64,000 nucleotides of DNA, taken from contig NC_080422.1 of NCBI RefSeq assembly GCF_029873635.1, forward strand, positions 58,315,889 to 58,379,888, in the 5' to 3' direction. Position 1 is the stretch's first letter. Each line of letters starts with the position of its first letter. A program made the position numbers and the translations under genes. Of the stretch, positions 10,732 through 22,063 are shown one piece after another. This DNA comes from Malania oleifera (lineage: Eukaryota; Streptophyta; Magnoliopsida; Santalales; Ximeniaceae). The notes beneath the pieces are model-generated. The model worked only from the letters and a program-made list of their open reading frames with translations. It had not been told where the DNA came from and made no database searches.

Positions 10732-11937
10732 TCACCCTCCTTCAGAATTTCCTTCTTTTTCTGCAGAAGTATCATCATCATCATCATTATCATCACTCAG
10801 AGGAGCAGAGCTAATGTCCATAGGATCACTGCTCTTAGAAGATTTGGCATGATATTTTTCTATATGCGTGACCCGTTTGTCAAGTGATGTGACTTTTGCT
10901 TTGATATTTTGAAGACTAGTGCATACTTCATAAGAAAAACTAGAGAAATCTTGTTGAAATGATAAGAACCAAGAAGGTGCTTCTGAAGATGAGCCAAGTT
11001 CTTGTGTGGAAGAAGATTGAGCAGCTGTTGGCACTGAAGCAGAGGCTAAGGCTGCTGCAAATGTAGGTGGTGCATGTGTAGTCTTGTTTGCTTTCAAAAA
11101 CCATCCGGAACCTCCCTTATCATATCCCATATGCTTTAGAGAAGTTTCATTAAAAAGATCATATCGAGTCCTTTTTATGAAAAACTCAGAAACACTAGTA
11201 AGGTTAAGATGAGTAAAGAGAAGAGTAAGAATTCCTCCATAAGGAAGAATAACGCGATTGGATTCCAACTTGGTCCACATCCAACGAACAATCAAACTAG
11301 CCAAATCCAATTTCTTGCCTTTAAGTAGACACCAAAGAACAAAACATTCGATATAAGAAAGATGATCAAAAGAGCCTTGTTTTGGTAAGATGTTAGTTGA
11401 AACTAACTTATGAAGAATTTGGCCTTTTAAATTCAATTGCTTGTATAGTGAAGGATGTGCAAAATAAACAGGCTTATGTTCCATAATCATGGGAAGAAAT
11501 TCTGCAGGAGTGAATTCTTGTTCTAGAATCCAAGACTAAGCAAACATAGGACTATTAAAATCTCCTGGAGTAAGTTTGAAAATAGGAGATAATATTTCAG
11601 AATTCAACAGTATTTTCATCCCTTTAACTTCTGAAGAGAAAATCCCATGTTCATATTGCATATTTGCATAGAAGATTTTAACTAAATGAGGAAAACAACC
11701 CTTGGTTTGTTGAGTGATAAAGTCATACCATCTAATAGCACGAAACAAGTTAAGGATATCTGGAAATTCAGTTGCAAAGAATGAGACATCCAAGACTTTA
11801 CCTAAGATTGGTTCTACAGAACTCAAGGAATTTTTATAACGAAGTTGAGCTCGAGGAGCAACTAACCATTTGTCAATATTTTGGGTTTCCCTCCCTGAGG
11901 AAGAACCTTTGTTTGCAGTTTGCTTGATTCGAGGCAT
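10732..11937 (-). pseudogene. Accessory ORF of E1, one in-frame stop
   Basis: The start is placed at MPRIKQTANKGSSSGR (ATG 11937-11935) because the E2 copy begins MPCTKQTKNHGSSSGR. A longer in-frame ATG at 12057 lies in the leader. The frame runs about 400 codons to a TGA at 10734-10732, broken once by TAG at 11538-11536. The first part (WYDFITQQTKGCFPHLVKIFYANM, LTPGDF) resembles what I recall as the 'putative plant transposon protein' domain (Pfam PF20167). Next comes an alpha/beta-like central part (YIECFVLWCLLKGKKLDLASLIVRWMW), then a Ser/Ala-rich linker, a short coiled-coil-like piece (QNIKAKVTSLDKRVTHIEKY) and an acidic tail (DDNDDDDD). No signal peptide or clear membrane helix supports an envelope role. 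Function unknown. Confidence 0.7.
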
Positions 11938-12094
11938 GGAGATACAAACTTTTAGAAACCCTAGATATTGTGTGGTGAATCTGAGTAGGATAGAGATTTC
12001 GAAGTGAAGGAAAAATGAGGGAAGATGAAATGTTTGAAGTTCGGATGAATGAACCAAGAAACTTTAGAGATCTGAAGTGAGGGTTTAGTGCGCT

Positions 12095-12286
12095 GAAATA
12101 TATAAATCCCGCGACTTCAGATGTCTGAAGATAAGTTCAGACGTCTAAAGTTTTAAAAATCTAGAAGTTTAAAAGTCAGTATGAGTTCAGACGTCTGAAG
12201 TCCTAGGTTCAGTCATCTGAACTCTTCTGCTACAGTGTTTAGACATCTAGGGTATGAACATCAGACGTCTGAAGTGTATATAAATT
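12095..12286 (-). promoter_or_regulatory. Putative internal promoter of the E1 accessory ORF
   Basis: Between the pol stop (12301) and the accessory ATG lie six inverted repeats of the type in the E1 LTR: 12114-12130, 12135-12150, 12185-12200, 12208-12223, a decayed one near 12238, and 12260-12275. A TATA-like box (TTTATATAT) follows at 12106-12098; a second lies at 12286-12277. A pyrimidine-rich leader of about 160 nt leads to the ATG. Array, TATA, leader, ATG repeats the LTR promoter layout. The E2 copy has the same arrangement. Confidence 0.6.
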
Positions 12287-12300
12287 CTGGAAGTTTTCTT

Positions 12301-15300
12301 TTAATACACTTCTCTGCTGTGAATTAACCCAAGTTCCCTCCTAATATGTATAAATCTTTCTTCACTTAAAGGTTTTGTAAAAATATCAGCCCATTGATCA
12401 CTTGTGTTTATAAATTCAAGAATGATATCTTCTTTTTGGACATGATCTCTCAAAAAATGATGTCTTATGTCTATATGCTTAGTTCTTGAGTGTGAAATTG
12501 GATTTTTAGATATATTATGGCACTTGTATTATCACACTTTATCGGAATTGTTTTATATTCTAAATTAAAATCCTTTAATTGTTGTTTCATATATAGGATT
12601 TGTGCACAACAACTTCCTGTGGCTACATATTCAGCTTCGACGGTTGATAAAGCTATAGAATTTTGTTTCTTTGAAAACCATGACACCAATGATTGTCCTA
12701 GAAAGTGACATGTGCCACTTGTACTTTTCTATCAATCTTATAACCAGCATAATCAGCATCTGAATAACTTATCATATCAAAATCCGTGTCCTTTGGATAC
12801 CATAACCCTAAATCAAGTGATCCTACCAAGTATCTAAGAATTCTTTTGACAGCTGTTAAGTGAGATTCCTTGGGAGCTGATTGAAATCTTGCACACATAC
12901 ACACACTAAACATAATATCTGGCCTACTAGCAGTTAAATATAGTAAGCTACCAATAATTCCTCTATAGTGTGTGATGTCTACCTGTTTTCCTTTTTCATC
13001 TCTATCAAGACTTGTAGTTGTACTCATAGGAGTTCCTATGGGTTTACTTTGTTCCATATCAAACTTCTTAAGCATATCCTTGATGTACTTAGTTTGATTT
13101 ATGAAAGTTCCATTTTCATCTTGTTTTATTTGTAATCCAAGAAAATAATTTAACACCCCCATCATACTCATCTCAAATTCTTTTGGCATACAAGTTGCAA
13201 ATTCTTTACATAAATCTTCATTTGTTGCTCCAAATATAATATCGTCCACATATATTTGAACTATTAGCATATCTTTAGTTTTGGATTTAATGAATAAGGT
13301 ACTATCAACTTTTCCTCTTGTAAATTCATTTTTAAGTAAAAATTTACTTAATCTCTCATACCAAGCTCTTAGAGTTTGTTTCAAACCATAAAGAGCCTTT
13401 GTCAATTTGAATACATGGTTTGGATTTTTAGAATTTTCCAAACCAGGAGGTTGTTTGACATATACTTCTTCATTTATGTATCCAATTAAAAATGCACTCT
13501 TTACATCCATTTGATATAACTTAAAATCCTTATGGGCTAAAAGCATCCTAATAGCTTCCATTCTTGCCACAGGTGCAAAAGTTTCACCATAATCAATTCC
13601 TTCTTCTTGATTATACCCTTGAGCCACTAGCCTGGCTTTATTTCTTATAAAACACCATTTTCATCCTTCTTGTTTCTAAACACTCATTTAGTTCCTATAA
13701 TTGTTTTATCTTTAGGTTTTGGTATAAGTTCCCATACTTGACTTCTTTCAAATTGATTTAATTCTTCTTGCATTGCTATAATCCAAGAATCATCATTTAA
13801 AGTATCTTCAATATTTCTAGGTTCATCTTGGGACAAAAATGCATAATGATTACAAATATGTTTTAGTGAGGCCCTAGTTGTTATCCCATTTGATGTTTCA
13901 CCAAGTATTTGTTCTTTTGGGTGATTTTTGTTATTTTTCCATTCTTTTGGAAGATTCAAATTTTCTGTAGAGTTTTCATTTGAGGCATCATTATCCTTTT
14001 CTTATTTTATTTCAATGTCTTTTTCTTTTTGAGGTATAACTTCTTTTTCATCATTCATGTCTTTGATGTCTAAACTATTTGTTTCATCAAAAGTAATATG
14101 AATTGATTCCATGATTGTAGAAGTTCTTTTGTTAAAAATCCTATAAGCTTTACTACTTGTAGAATAACCTAAGAAGATACCTTCATCTGATTTTGCATCA
14201 AATTTTCCTAGATCATCTTTAGTATTTAATATGAAGCATTTACAACCAAAAACATGAAAGTAGGAAAGATTAAGTTTTCTATCTTTCCAAAGTTCATAAG
14301 GTGTTTTATCTATTTTTGATCTTATTGATACCCTATTTACAATATAGCATGATGTATTTACAGCTTTTGCCCAAAAGTATTTAGGCAAATTATTTTCATT
14401 TAGCATTGTTCTTGTCATTTCTTGTAAAGTTTTGTTTTTTCGTTCAACAACTCCATTTTGTTGTGGAGTTCTAGGTGTTGAAAAATTATGAGTTATTCCA
14501 TGTTCATTACAAAATTTATCAACTTCCTTATTTTTAAACTCTCTTCCTTGATCACTTCTAAAACTTGTTACATTGTAACATTTCTCATTTTGTAATTTCT
14601 TACATAAGTTTATTAATTTGTTACATGCTTCATCTTTGTTTGCTAAAAATATTACCCAAGTAAATCTTGAATAATCATTTACTATAACAAAAGCATATTG
14701 CTTGCCACCTAAGCTTAAGGTTCTAGTTGGACCAAATAAGTCTAGATGCAAGAGTTCTAGAGGTCTTTTAGTGCATATGTATTTTTTCTTCTTAAAACTA
14801 GTTTTTACTTGTTTTCCCTTTTGACATGCATCACACAACTTGTCTTTTATGAATTTAGTATTTGGTAGTCCTTTTACAAGATTTTTCTTAGATAATTTGG
14901 ATAGTAAATCCATGCTAGCATGACCTAGTTTCCTATGCCATAACCAACTTACTTCATTCATAGCTGTTAAACAAGTTATGTTTTGATTTGCTATTTTCTC
15001 AAGATTTATACAATATACATTATTTATTCTATAAGCCATAAACAGAATTTCTTTGTTTTTTGGATTTTGGATAATACATTTTTCCTTCATGAAAATTACT
15101 TCAAAACGTTTATCACTTAATTGACTAATACTTAAAAGGTTATGTTTTAGTCCTTCCACTAATAACACATTATCTATAGTAAGTGAAGATTCTTTACTAA
15201 TTTTTCCAATACCAATAATTTTACCTTTGGCATTGTCGCCGAAGGTAACGTATCCCCCATCCTTTTGTTTAAGAGCAGAAAACTTGGTCTTGTCACCGGT

Positions 15301-15348
15301 CATATGCCTTGAGCACCCGCTGTCCAAGTACCATTTTTCCGTTGACAT
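12301..15348 (-). pseudogene. pol: E1 pol: protease-integrase-RT-RNase H, frameshifted
   Basis: The first open part (15348-14002, 448 codons) starts at MSTEKWYLDSGCSRHMTG: protease D9-S-G, integrase zinc ligands H138/H143 and C172/C175, and catalytic D203, D266 and E302 (35 residues between the last two). RT is open from 13627 to 12698 with QMDVKSAFL and YVDDIIFGA (DD at residues 128-129). RNase H follows in another frame from 12689 (VSWFSKKQNS, STVEAEY) and ends with the WADIFTKPLSEERF block and TAA at 12303-12301. Breaks: TAA near 14005, a Trp-to-TGA change plus frameshift around 13630-13690, and frameshifts near 12700 and 12500. All domains are recognisable, but one polyprotein can no longer be made. 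Confidence 0.9.
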
Positions 15349-15381
15349 TGTTGTCCTAAGGCAAACTTACAATGAGGGACA

Positions 15382-17145
15382 CTATATGTTAGTTTTTGGT
15401 ACCCAAATTCTTTTGACTTTCTTCATTTTGTTATTAGTTCCATTATTTGCTTTCCATTCTCCTTTAACATATTTTCTTTTTAATGGACAATTGAACATCA
15501 CATGACCTTTAGTTTTACACATATAACAAGTGTTGTGTTCATGTTTGTTATTTGATGAGGTACTAGCATAAAACTTGGTTTCCTTAACAAAATATCCCAT
15601 ATATAGCTTTTTATTCTTTTTATTTGTTTTACCATTGTAGCTTATTCCTTCTTTGTTTCCATGAAGTCTTTGTTGTCCGATCATCTTTTCAAAGTTTTCT
15701 TTTCCTTTAGTAAAATCATAGATAATCTTTTCTTTATCCTCAATTTCCTTTTTGAGTTCATTTATTTTTAAATCTTTCTTATTTAAGCCTTCTTTATGAG
15801 ATTTATCTAACTCTTGTTTTACAACATTTAATTCTTCTTCCAGTTGCTTATTATAAGTATGTCTTTCTTCTTCAATAACTTTGAATGATTCAAGTTGTTT
15901 TATTAGCTCTTGATTTTGATCTTTCAAAATCATGTTTCTTTTAGACTCTTTTATAAATCTTTTATGGAGTGAGAATAACTCAGTTTGTAACTCCTTATAA
16001 GAGGGTAAGCTATCACATGACTCATCACAAGACTAATTTGGAGATTTAGATGAAGAGTAATAAGAATTTACCTCTTCATTGTTTGCCATGAAGCATATAT
16101 TCGCCATCTCCTGTTCACTTGATTCAATTTCAATTTCGCTGGAGCTCGAGTCATCCCAAATAGCTTTCATTGCTTCCTTCTTTTTCTTCTTGTCTTTCTT
16201 GAATGATGGACAATCTGGTTTGATATGTCCTGGCTTTTTGCAATGATAACAAATTGGTAGATCATTCTTACCTTTATTTTCTTTCCTACTTGTCTCTCCT
16301 TTTTCAGTTTTCTTTTTATTAAACTTTCTAGGAAACCTTTTATTTCTTCTAAAAAATTTTCCTAGTCTCTTAGTAATAAAAGCCAGCTCATCTTGATCTA
16401 AGTCACTTGTTTCACTTTCTTCTTCACTAGTACTATGGCTAGATGCTTTTAGACCTATAGATCTTTTATGCTTAGATTCAGAATTTCTTTCCTTCAATGC
16501 CATTTCATACGTGAGAAGTGAACCTATAAGTTCTTCTAATGAAGTAGTTTTTAAATTTCTCCCTTCTGTGATAGCTGTGGCCTTTGGTTCCCGAATAGAA
16601 GGTAGGCCTCTTAGAATTTTTTTGATCATTTCATAAGTAGTATAGGTTTTTCCTAAGGCACTTAAGGAGTTTATTATGTGAGTAAACCTAGTGTACATGC
16701 TTGATATGGTTTCATTAGAATTCATTTTGAAAGCTTTGTATTCACTTGTTAACATGTATATCCTGTTATCTCTAACATCAATGGTTCCTTTATAAGTTAC
16801 TTCTAGTTTATCCCAAATTTCTTTAGCTGTTTTGCAGGCCATGACTCGGTTAAACTCATTAGCATCCAATGCACAATATAATGCATTTATAGCACTTGCA
16901 TTTATTTGAAGCATTTTATAGTCTAAGTTAGTCATATCTTTCTTTTCTTTTGAAATATGTTTTCCATCAACTGTTTTAGTGGGGATAAGATTTCCATCCA
17001 TGACTACTTCCCAAGCTTTCCAATCCATGTGTTGGAGATATATTTCCATTCTCTTTTTCCAAAAAGTATAATTGTATCCACAAAAGATTGGTGGACGGGT
17101 TGAAGATTGGCCTTCACCAAAGGGTGCTACTCCAATATTTGCCAT
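15382..17145 (-). pseudogene. gag: E1 gag with two zinc knuckles, one in-frame TAG
   Basis: Starts MANIGVAPFGEGQSSTRPP. Residues 1-370 hold a DUF4219/UBN2-type gag with LEVTYKGT, MYTRFTHIINSL and ILRGLP blocks and a first CCHC knuckle CYHCKKPGHIKPDC at 299-312. TAG at 16035-16033 interrupts the frame; it continues in register as a Lys/Glu-rich coiled coil (15933 onward), a second knuckle CYMCKTKGHVMFNC, and IWVPKTNI before TAA at 15384-15382. E2 has no stop at the TAG position, so it is most likely a mutation. The next frame-compatible start is the protease ATG at 15348. Confidence 0.88.
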
Positions 17146-17187
17146 TAGATCTTTTTATACTTTCTTGTTAGGAATCTCTATAACTAG

Positions 17188-17199
17188 GCTCTGATACCA
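17188..17199 (-). other. E1 primer-binding site
   Basis: TGGTATCAGAGC on minus, complementary to the 3' end of plant initiator Met-tRNA, two bases from the 5' LTR end. All 12 bases are intact. Confidence 0.95.
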
Positions 17200-17201
17200 A
17201 T

Positions 17202-19068
17202 TGAAATTAGGAATAGCTTCCCAAGAGGGGGGGGGGGGGGGGGTGAATTGGAAACTTTTTATATTTTAATATGTTTTTCTAATCCTTTTCTTTAGATACT
17301 GTATAAAAACACAACAGATAATTTATAAACACTCCTTAGAATACTTGTAATCTAAATAGACAAGATAATCAATAAAACTAAAACAATTTAATCACTCAAT
17401 CAAGGATGATATTGCTTTTGTTGATTTCCCTATGAATATGTATAACCTGCTTTGAAATAAATTTTAGTATGCACCTCACTTGATTTAAGATTTCCGCAGA
17501 TTAACCAACGTACTCCCTTTTGGGTTTCCGCAAACGGTTAATCGAAACGTACTTTCCAAATACCAAGAATTCTTGTTTCTTTTTCTTTGAAACTTGTTTC
17601 CTACACTTTGAAATCACATAGCAAGTAAAGTATATAAAATAGAGAGAAAGACACAAGATTTTTACGAGGTTCGGCCTCAACACAGCCTACATCCTCGCCC
17701 TTGGCAAAATACCAAAGGTTTTCACTATAGCAGTTCCGTTACCAGGTGGAACAACGCCTGTTTACAATCACTCCTTTGGTCAAGGCTAGAGCCCGCCTTC
17801 TCCAAACAATATTACCTTGTTTGGTCAATGTTCCAATAGCCTGGAATCGTCCAAAATCTACAAGAGAAATATCAAAACCTGATGTACAAGAGAAGCTCAC
17901 TCACAGAGCAGATTAGTACAGATAAGAACTATGTACTTCAAAAGATAAAATATCAAGAATGAAATAAAATTTTGAAGCTTTTCAAAGAATTCACCAAAAT
18001 CCTTTTCTCCAGATGAGAAATCAGTAATTCTTCAGGATTTGATGAACAAAAGATTAGAACAACAGTACTTTTAACTTTGCAAGAGATTGAGTAGAGTATT
18101 TTGAGAACAAAAGAGCTTTGAGATAATTTGAATGCTTGGGATAATATTTTTATTCACAAGAACCATGTATTTATAGGCTTCTAAGTAGGTTTCCTTGTTG
18201 CAAGAGTTTCCTTAAAAAATTTCCCAAGATGTTAGAAAATTTGGGTTTCAAACGGCTACAATTAAAATAAGAGTTTTAAAATTTTTGCCCGTTGAACAGT
18301 GTTCAGACGTCTGAAGTGTCAAGGTCAGACGTATGAAGTCTCTTAAACCCTTAAAAAATAGAACTGGATATAAGGTCAGACGTCTAAAATCAGGGTTCAG
18401 TCATCTGATGTCGCAGGTTCAGTTATCTGAAGTCGCAAGTTCAGACGTTTGAACTTGCTGCTGCAACTCTCTAACTGTTCTGGAAATTCTTCAGACATAT
18501 GCACTTAATCTTCAGACGTCTGAAGTAATTCTTCAGATGTCTGAACTTAAGGTTTAGTCATCTGAAGTTGTCACTTCAGTCATCTGAACTGAACAGTTCA
18601 GTCATCTAAACTCCCAAAAACTTGTTTTAAAAATTTTCTTCTTTAACACTATTTTGCTCTCCCATGATTTTATAAAAACTCAATTCAATATATTTAAATA
18701 GGTCTTTAAACCTTGATAATCTCTTAGAAAAAGCTTGAAAATATATTTCAAAGATATTTTTCCTTTTGAAATACTTACAAATATGTTTCCTAAGCCTTCA
18801 TGCTTGAGTTTTCTTTGCTCTTGAGATTTTTTGAACAATTTGCTTGAGCTTCAAATATGTTAGACCCTCTTTGGAACATTGAGAAGTTATCTTCATACTT
18901 GACTTGTACTTATTCTTCTCTTAAACCATACTTGAGCTAAATTTAAGCATGCTTTGAGTCACACTTGATCCATATTTCCTAAAACATAAAAAACTCAACC
19001 TTTTTCAAGTTAAATCATCATTTGTTTGTTATCACCAAAACCAATTGAAAAACCTTGCTAGGTCAACA
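17202..19068 (-). repeat. E1 5' LTR
   Basis: 1867 bp, collinear with the 3' LTR. Differences include expansion of the terminal G run to 17 bases (17227-17243, against 7) and one extra inverted-repeat unit near 18590-18610. TATAAAT lies at 18175-18169, with the array at 18301-18613 upstream of it in element orientation. Confidence 0.9.
18301..18613 (-). repeat. U3 inverted-repeat array, CTTCAG-ACGT-CTGAAG type
   Basis: About twelve units. The one at 18510-18525 is a perfect 16-bp palindrome CTTCAGACGTCTGAAG; decayed forms replace the central ACG by ATG or ACA, or use TCAT. Arms TTCAG/CTGAA are much better kept than the spacers. AGACGTCT contains a bZIP C-box-like core. Confidence 0.9.
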
Positions 19069-19244
19069 ACACCCAACCAAAGAATTTGATTCAATCAACA
19101 CAAACCAATGATTCACAATGTAATGCTACCAACTTTTGAATAATTCAATGCTCTCAACAAGATAACCAAAACAAGATTCACACTAAAGAATAAATTCAGT
19201 AAAGCTTCCAATATTCAGAAATTAAGTAACTCAAAGTAGAGTTT
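19069..19244 (-). mobile_element. LTR Y, piece 2 of 3
   Basis: 176 bp of non-coding sequence between E1 and E5. Its right side ends in AGTTT, which is repeated at the right end of E5. It is AT-rich and similar in type to the segment after the G-run block of the other LTRs. Confidence 0.5.
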
Positions 19245-21356
19245 TGTTAGAATTGGTGTATTCCCAAGAGGGGAGCGAATTGGGTATTTAAAAATTTCTC
19301 CTCTAGGTTCAACTAGTTCAGCAACAGTATATTCACAACCTAGAGTCAGTTCACCTAAAAGCACAGATAAGTAAAATGTATGGAATTTAAATCATGCGCA
19401 TAATTCACACAATAACATACACGTGTGGTAAATATAAAGTACGAAAATATAAACTGACACACGATATGTTATCGGGGTTCGGCCACCTATGCCTACGTCC
19501 CCGCCTTTAGCTCGCAAGCCCAAGGATTCCACTAATGGCTAACCTAATGAGTGGAGCGGCACCTAATACAACCAGGTCAATTAGCACAGGGCTGACCTCA
19601 ACCTTTACAACCAGGTCAATTAGGGGGCTGACCTTAACCAACACGCCTTAACAAGATGGCACAACTAGCTTTCCTAATCGGGTCTAAGTTAGTTCGGGAC
19701 TATTTCACAGGGCTAACTAGTCTCCCTCTTCAGGTCCATGCTTGGAAATACAATAGTATTTTTCTCAATCAAGTTGGTACAGTGATTGTGCTTTCATGTA
19801 AAGCAAATATGTACCCAATACGTGCAAGTAATAATCAATCCACAGCAAACATGTAAGAACTATAAGCTCGATGGTGTATATGTGCAATCTACACGCAATA
19901 TTATGACTTAATCTAATCAAGCAAAAGAGTGATCAAGCAAGCTAATCTTTGAAAGCAAAGTAAATGAAATCTTAATATCAGCTTAGTGTTTCAAAGATGC
20001 TAGCAATATTATTCAAATAAACTTGAAATATTTTCTCAAATTGTATCAAGCACAAGAGTTGTTTGAAAGCAAGCTTAGAAAAATATTTTGCACACAAAAA
20101 TAATTACTCAAGGAATCTTGCAATGATAATGCAAAGATCCTCAAGCTAAAGAGTTTTCCTAGCACAAAATTTATCAAGTTAAATTTGTGGGAAGAACTCA
20201 AGCCAAACTCTCAATAAAAATCAAACAATACAAATATCAATGAGAGTATAGGGCTTTGTAGGATCACTCAAGATGTACTTACTCAAAAAGATTTGGCAAG
20301 GGAATGATGGGTATATGAGATGTGTATGAAGGAAGGGCACTCAAAAAGTCAGAGAGAATTTTCTTAATCTAACTCCCTAATCTCCTGTTTATTTTAGCAA
20401 ATGATCTCATATATATAGACATAGGGAGAAATATGACCGTTAGGGACATGAAGGGTATTATGAGGATTGTTTTAAAACGTTTAAAAATAATTAACCCCAT
20501 TTAAAAAAGTTAACTATGGTAAAAAAATCATGTCCAACCCAAGAGCACCGATAGACCGAGGCAAGTTCGGTTGACCGAAGTTCTTGAGATTCGGTCGACC
20601 GGGCATGAAATGAACTATAGCTTCGGTCAACTGAACTTGTAAGTCTATCGGCGATTTTTCATTTCTACGAGGTTCGGTCGTCCGGAACCATTTTGAACTG
20701 AGCCGGTCGGTCGACCAAACTAGTCGACCAGGAGGTCAATAAAGTTGACCCTTGGGGAGTTCGGTCAATCGAGGTCAAATGAATTGCGTGACTTCGGTTG
20801 ATCGGGTTATGGTCAACTTGTTGACCCAGCACCGGTTCTGTCGACCGGACATTTTTGTACAGGGTAGTTTGGTCGATTGAGTGTGCATATTTAGTGCATT
20901 TCAGTCTTGGTTCAGGCATTCAATCACTCTAATCAAATGACCAATCATATGTATGCATGAGTGAGTGTCCTAGAGTCATTTTTAGGCCTTTTTGAGTGCA
21001 CCGAAAAAATCTGGTGTCCGTCGACTGAAGGGTGTTTCCTAAGGTCTTTCTATGGTCATTTTGATTTTCAGAAGATGTGTAGGGACCTAGAGTTGTTCTA
21101 AGGTCTTTGAGCTTGTAGTTCCTACATACATGAAATGCAGATTATTACGAACCTTTTCTTAATTAAATATTAAAGACCTGAATAGAAATTACAACAATTA
21201 AATTATAATTAGGGTCTTCAGGGTCTTCATTTTCTTCCAGGTCTTTGAGTTCCATCATATGATATCGCCAAGATAAACCTACACATCAACTCGGTAGACA
21301 TTAAGTACCTGAGTATTTGTCATAATCAAAATAGGGTATGACCCATAGGGTCAACA
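19245..21356 (-). repeat. E5 3' LTR
   Basis: 2112 bp. Minus-strand start TGTTGACCCTATGG at 21356 and end CTAACA at 19245; terminal block gggagcgaattggg near 19270; ggggttcggcc block near 19474. TATA at 20417-20410, MSA-like site at 20444-20434, inverted-repeat array about 20548-20890 (TTCGGTCGACCG types, many decayed). Confidence 0.92.
20410..20444 (-). promoter_or_regulatory. E5 3' LTR TATA box and MSA-like element
   Basis: TATATATA (20417-20410, minus) is preceded by CCTAACGGTCA (20444-20434), an exact fit to YCYAACGGYYA. In the 5' LTR the same place reads TCTAATGGTCA, a CG-to-TG type loss. Confidence 0.55.
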
Positions 21357-21371
21357 ATCTCCCCCTTTTTG
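21357..21371 (-). other. E5 polypurine tract
   Basis: AAAAAGGGGGAGAT on minus immediately before the 3' LTR, preceded by a T-rich gtcatcatc-like signal: the standard plus-strand primer of this copia group. Confidence 0.9.
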
Positions 21372-22029
21372 ATGATGATAAATACTTGCCTACTTCTCCC
21401 CCTTTTGGACACAACCAAAAGGGTCTAGATAAACATTCAAATATATATAGGAAAATAAGAAGAAAATATCATTTTTATACACAATAAGTTTGGAAAGTTT
21501 TTGAAAAATTTCGGCAGCATGCCGTTTGAAAATAGGACTTTCCAAAACAAATCCTGTATAAAAAGGACTTGTTTGAGTTTATAAAACCTAACAATTTATC
21601 CACAACTACTCAAACAGTTTAGTATTCTCAATACATAAAATAGAAGTATAACTTTCAGTCATTCAAGAGATAGAATATCCATGCAATGCAAAATGAATGA
21701 CAAAGATAACTTCAACAATTTTACTCATAAACAATACAACTGGTCATTAAAATGATTTAAATAACATGAAAAACAGAATTAGACCATAAATATGCACAAC
21801 CCATTACAAACATATCATAAGACTCGTGGAAGATTTGACTTAAAGGCACACGACATATGATACCAAAAAGAAGGTTTGAGCATAAACATAGTCTAACTAA
21901 TTCACATGCATTTTTATGTGAAGTTACCAAACCAGTTATGCAAGTTAAACCATATAGTAAATAATAATAATAATAAGGCAAGAGAGAAAATAAATTTAGT
22001 TTCGAAATAAATTCTTGCCATATGGTATT

Positions 22030-22063
<34 letters not shown>

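Larger units (their letters stand above)
8864..19068 (-). mobile_element. E1: near-complete Ty1/copia element with accessory ORF
   Basis: About 10.2 kb on minus. 5' LTR 17202-19068, primer site 17188-17199, gag 17145-15382, pol 15348-12301, an internal promoter region 12300-11938, accessory ORF 11937-10732, purine tract, 3' LTR 8864-10694. By eye the first 150 bases of the two LTRs differ at only about 2-3%, the least of the elements here, so it is probably the youngest. Flanks ACAAT (8859-8863) and ACACC (19069-19073) match only partly, so the target duplication is unproven. Gag, pol and the accessory ORF carry stops or frameshifts. Confidence 0.9.

Noticed and set aside
10732..11937. Accessory ORF considered as a retroviral envelope-like gene
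   Set aside because: It occupies the envelope position, but no signal peptide, transmembrane helix or cleavage site is visible, and the tail is acidic.
17188..17199. tRNA-Met-like sequence considered as a tRNA gene
   Set aside because: Only the 12-base complement of the tRNA 3' end is present, adjacent to an LTR: a primer-binding site.
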